Positions 36,422-37,526 of a stretch of DNA of 37,526 nucleotides are shown here, piece by piece. Each line of letters opens with the position of its first letter. The first letter of the stretch is position 1. The stretch lies in the NCBI RefSeq assembly GCF_030730205.1, contig NZ_JANQVQ010000142.1, positions 10,251 through 47,776 on the forward strand, read 5' to 3'. Position numbers and translations under genes: made by a program. This DNA comes from Paraglaciecola sp. GTDB taxonomy: Bacteria > Pseudomonadota > Gammaproteobacteria > Enterobacterales > Alteromonadaceae. Under the pieces are notes generated by a model. That model had not been told where the DNA came from, made no database searches, and saw only the letters and a program-made list of their open reading frames with translations.

Positions 36422-37513
36422 ATGGGTTTTAAGTGCGGCATTGTTGGCCTTCCTAACGTAGGTAAATCAACCTTATTTAATGCGTTAACCAAAGCAGGAA
36501 TCGAAGCAGCCAATTTTCCTTTTTGTACAATTGAACCTAATACCGGCGTGGTACCTGTTCCTGACTTACGCTTAGATAAGTTATCTGAAATAGTCAAACC
36601 ACAGCGTGTTATTCCTACCACAATGGAATTTGTCGATATCGCCGGTTTAGTCGAAGGTGCCTCTAAAGGTGAAGGTTTAGGCAACAAATTTTTAGCTAAT
36701 ATTCGCGAAACCGATGCCATTGGTCATGTTGTGCGTTGTTTCGAAAACGACAACATCGTGCACGTTTCTGGAAAAGTTAGCCCTAAAGATGATATCGACG
36801 TCATTAATACCGAACTTGCTTTAGCCGATTTAGAAACTGCTGAAAAAGCCATCTTTCGTGTTGCTAAACGCGCTAAAAGCGGTGACCAAGATGCAAAATA
36901 TGAATTAACCGTGTTAGAAAAAATCAAACCTCATTTAGATGAAGGTCATTTGTTGCGTTCACTTACTCTTGAGAAAGAAGAACTAAAAGCAATCGCTTAC
37001 ATGAACTTTCTAACGCTTAAACCCACCATGTATATTGCTAACGTGAATGATGATGGCTTTGAAAATAATCCATTTTTAGACCAAGTACGAGAAATTGCTG
37101 CCAAAGAAAATGCCGTAGTCGTCGCAGTATGCGCCGAAATGGAGTCTGAAATTGGCAGTTTAGACGACGAGGAGCGCGCGGAATTTATGGCGGACATGGG
37201 TCTAGAAGAGCCTGGCCTAAATCGTGTTATCCGTTGTGGCTATGAATTATTAGCTTTAAACACCTATTTTACTGCTGGGGTAAAAGAAGTCCGTGCTTGG
37301 ACTTACCCGGCGGGCTCAACCGCACCGCAAACCGCTGGTGTGATTCACTCTGACTTTGAAAAAGGTTTTATTCGAGCTGAAGTCATTGGTTACGATAACT
37401 TTGTCGAATTTAAAGGTGAGCAAGGAGCGAAAGACGCAGGTAAATGGCGTTTAGAAGGTAAAGAGTATATTGTCAAAGACGGTGATGTGATCCACTTTAG
37501 ATTTAATGTCTAA
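36422..37513 (+). CDS. ychF: Redox-regulated ribosome-binding ATPase YchF (Obg-like)
   Basis: YchF is an Obg-family P-loop protein that prefers ATP and binds ribosomes. The 363-residue protein (from [17 protein letters not shown] behind AGAGGA; a TTG seven codons upstream is less likely) has the P-loop GLPNVGKST (9-17), the DIAGLVEGA segment, a coiled-coil region (about 130-190) and the C-terminal TGS domain ending [12 protein letters not shown]. Length equals E. coli YchF. Confidence 0.97.
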   Translation: MGFKCGIVGLPNVGKSTLFNALTKAGIEAANFPFCTIEPNTGVVPVPDLRLDKLSEIVKPQRVIPTTMEFVDIAGLVEGASKGEGLGNKFLANIRETDAIGHVVRCFENDNIVHVSGKVSPKDDIDVINTELALADLETAEKAIFRVAKRAKSGDQDAKYELTVLEKIKPHLDEGHLLRSLTLEKEELKAIAYMNFLTLKPTMYIANVNDDGFENNPFLDQVREIAAKENAVVVAVCAEMESEIGSLDDEERAEFMADMGLEEPGLNRVIRCGYELLALNTYFTAGVKEVRAWTYPAGSTAPQTAGVIHSDFEKGFIRAEVIGYDNFVEFKGEQGAKDAGKWRLEGKEYIVKDGDVIHFRFNV

Positions 37514-37526
37514 TTATTGTATTTAA

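Noticed and set aside
1-37526. CRISPR array, insertion sequence or prophage
   Set aside because: No regularly spaced repeats, transposase, integrase or phage genes are visible, and the tRNA-Gln has no attached duplicate.

Overview
The window is a chromosomal segment of a moderately AT-rich marine-type gammaproteobacterium, most likely Alteromonadales (Alteromonas/Glaciecola/Paraglaciecola-like). The evidence is conserved gene order: hemA-prfA-prmC with sirB2-sirB1 downstream, lolB-ispE-tRNA-Gln-prs-rplY-pth-ychF, nadK-recN-bamE, and bioA divergent from bioBFCD. Protein matches are close to the E. coli families but not enteric. The genus assignment is an inference from style and could be wrong. 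I see no insertion sequence, prophage, CRISPR array or rRNA.

Region 1-5.95 kb is the accessory part. Reading right to left it holds a Tat-exported L-amino-acid-oxidase-like flavoprotein, a secreted diheme cytochrome c, a secreted RidA-family protein and the first 479 residues of a TonB-dependent receptor. A LysR-type regulator is divergent across a 360-base gap. The set reads as a periplasmic amino acid (or amine) oxidation module: oxidation by the flavoprotein, electrons to the cytochrome, imine hydrolysis by RidA, and uptake through the outer membrane receptor. A small exported DUF1805-like protein follows the regulator convergently.

Region 6.1-14.5 kb holds nagZ (peptidoglycan recycling) divergent from nadK, recN behind LexA-like boxes, bamE, a HAD-fold DUF2608 lipoprotein, the ABC-F ATPase ybiT between two strong terminators, a 57-residue orphan small gene and a NYN-domain putative nuclease. 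Region 14.5-20.4 kb (minus strand) is nutrient uptake and central metabolism: feoA/feoB ferrous iron uptake behind a Fur-like box, a class II DAHP synthase, and btuC-btuD vitamin B12 import coupled to a low-molecular-weight protein tyrosine phosphatase.

Region 20.5-25.7 kb is the complete pimeloyl-to-biotin set, bioBFCD on the minus strand and bioA on the plus, with a degenerate BirA-type operator between them. Region 25.7-32.1 kb (minus) is hemA-prfA-prmC, then a REC-DUF3369-HD-GYP response regulator, sirB2 and sirB1. From 32.2 kb to the end (plus) run lolB, ispE, tRNA-Gln(TTG), prs, rplY, pth and ychF, an order also known from Pseudomonas. Pth carries an unusual change in a normally conserved Gly/His loop.

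Many genes start with TTG or GTG (ybiT, btuC, bioA, sirB1 and pth with TTG; the DAHP synthase, lolB and prs with GTG). Several starts were moved inward where a Shine-Dalgarno sequence and family alignment agreed.
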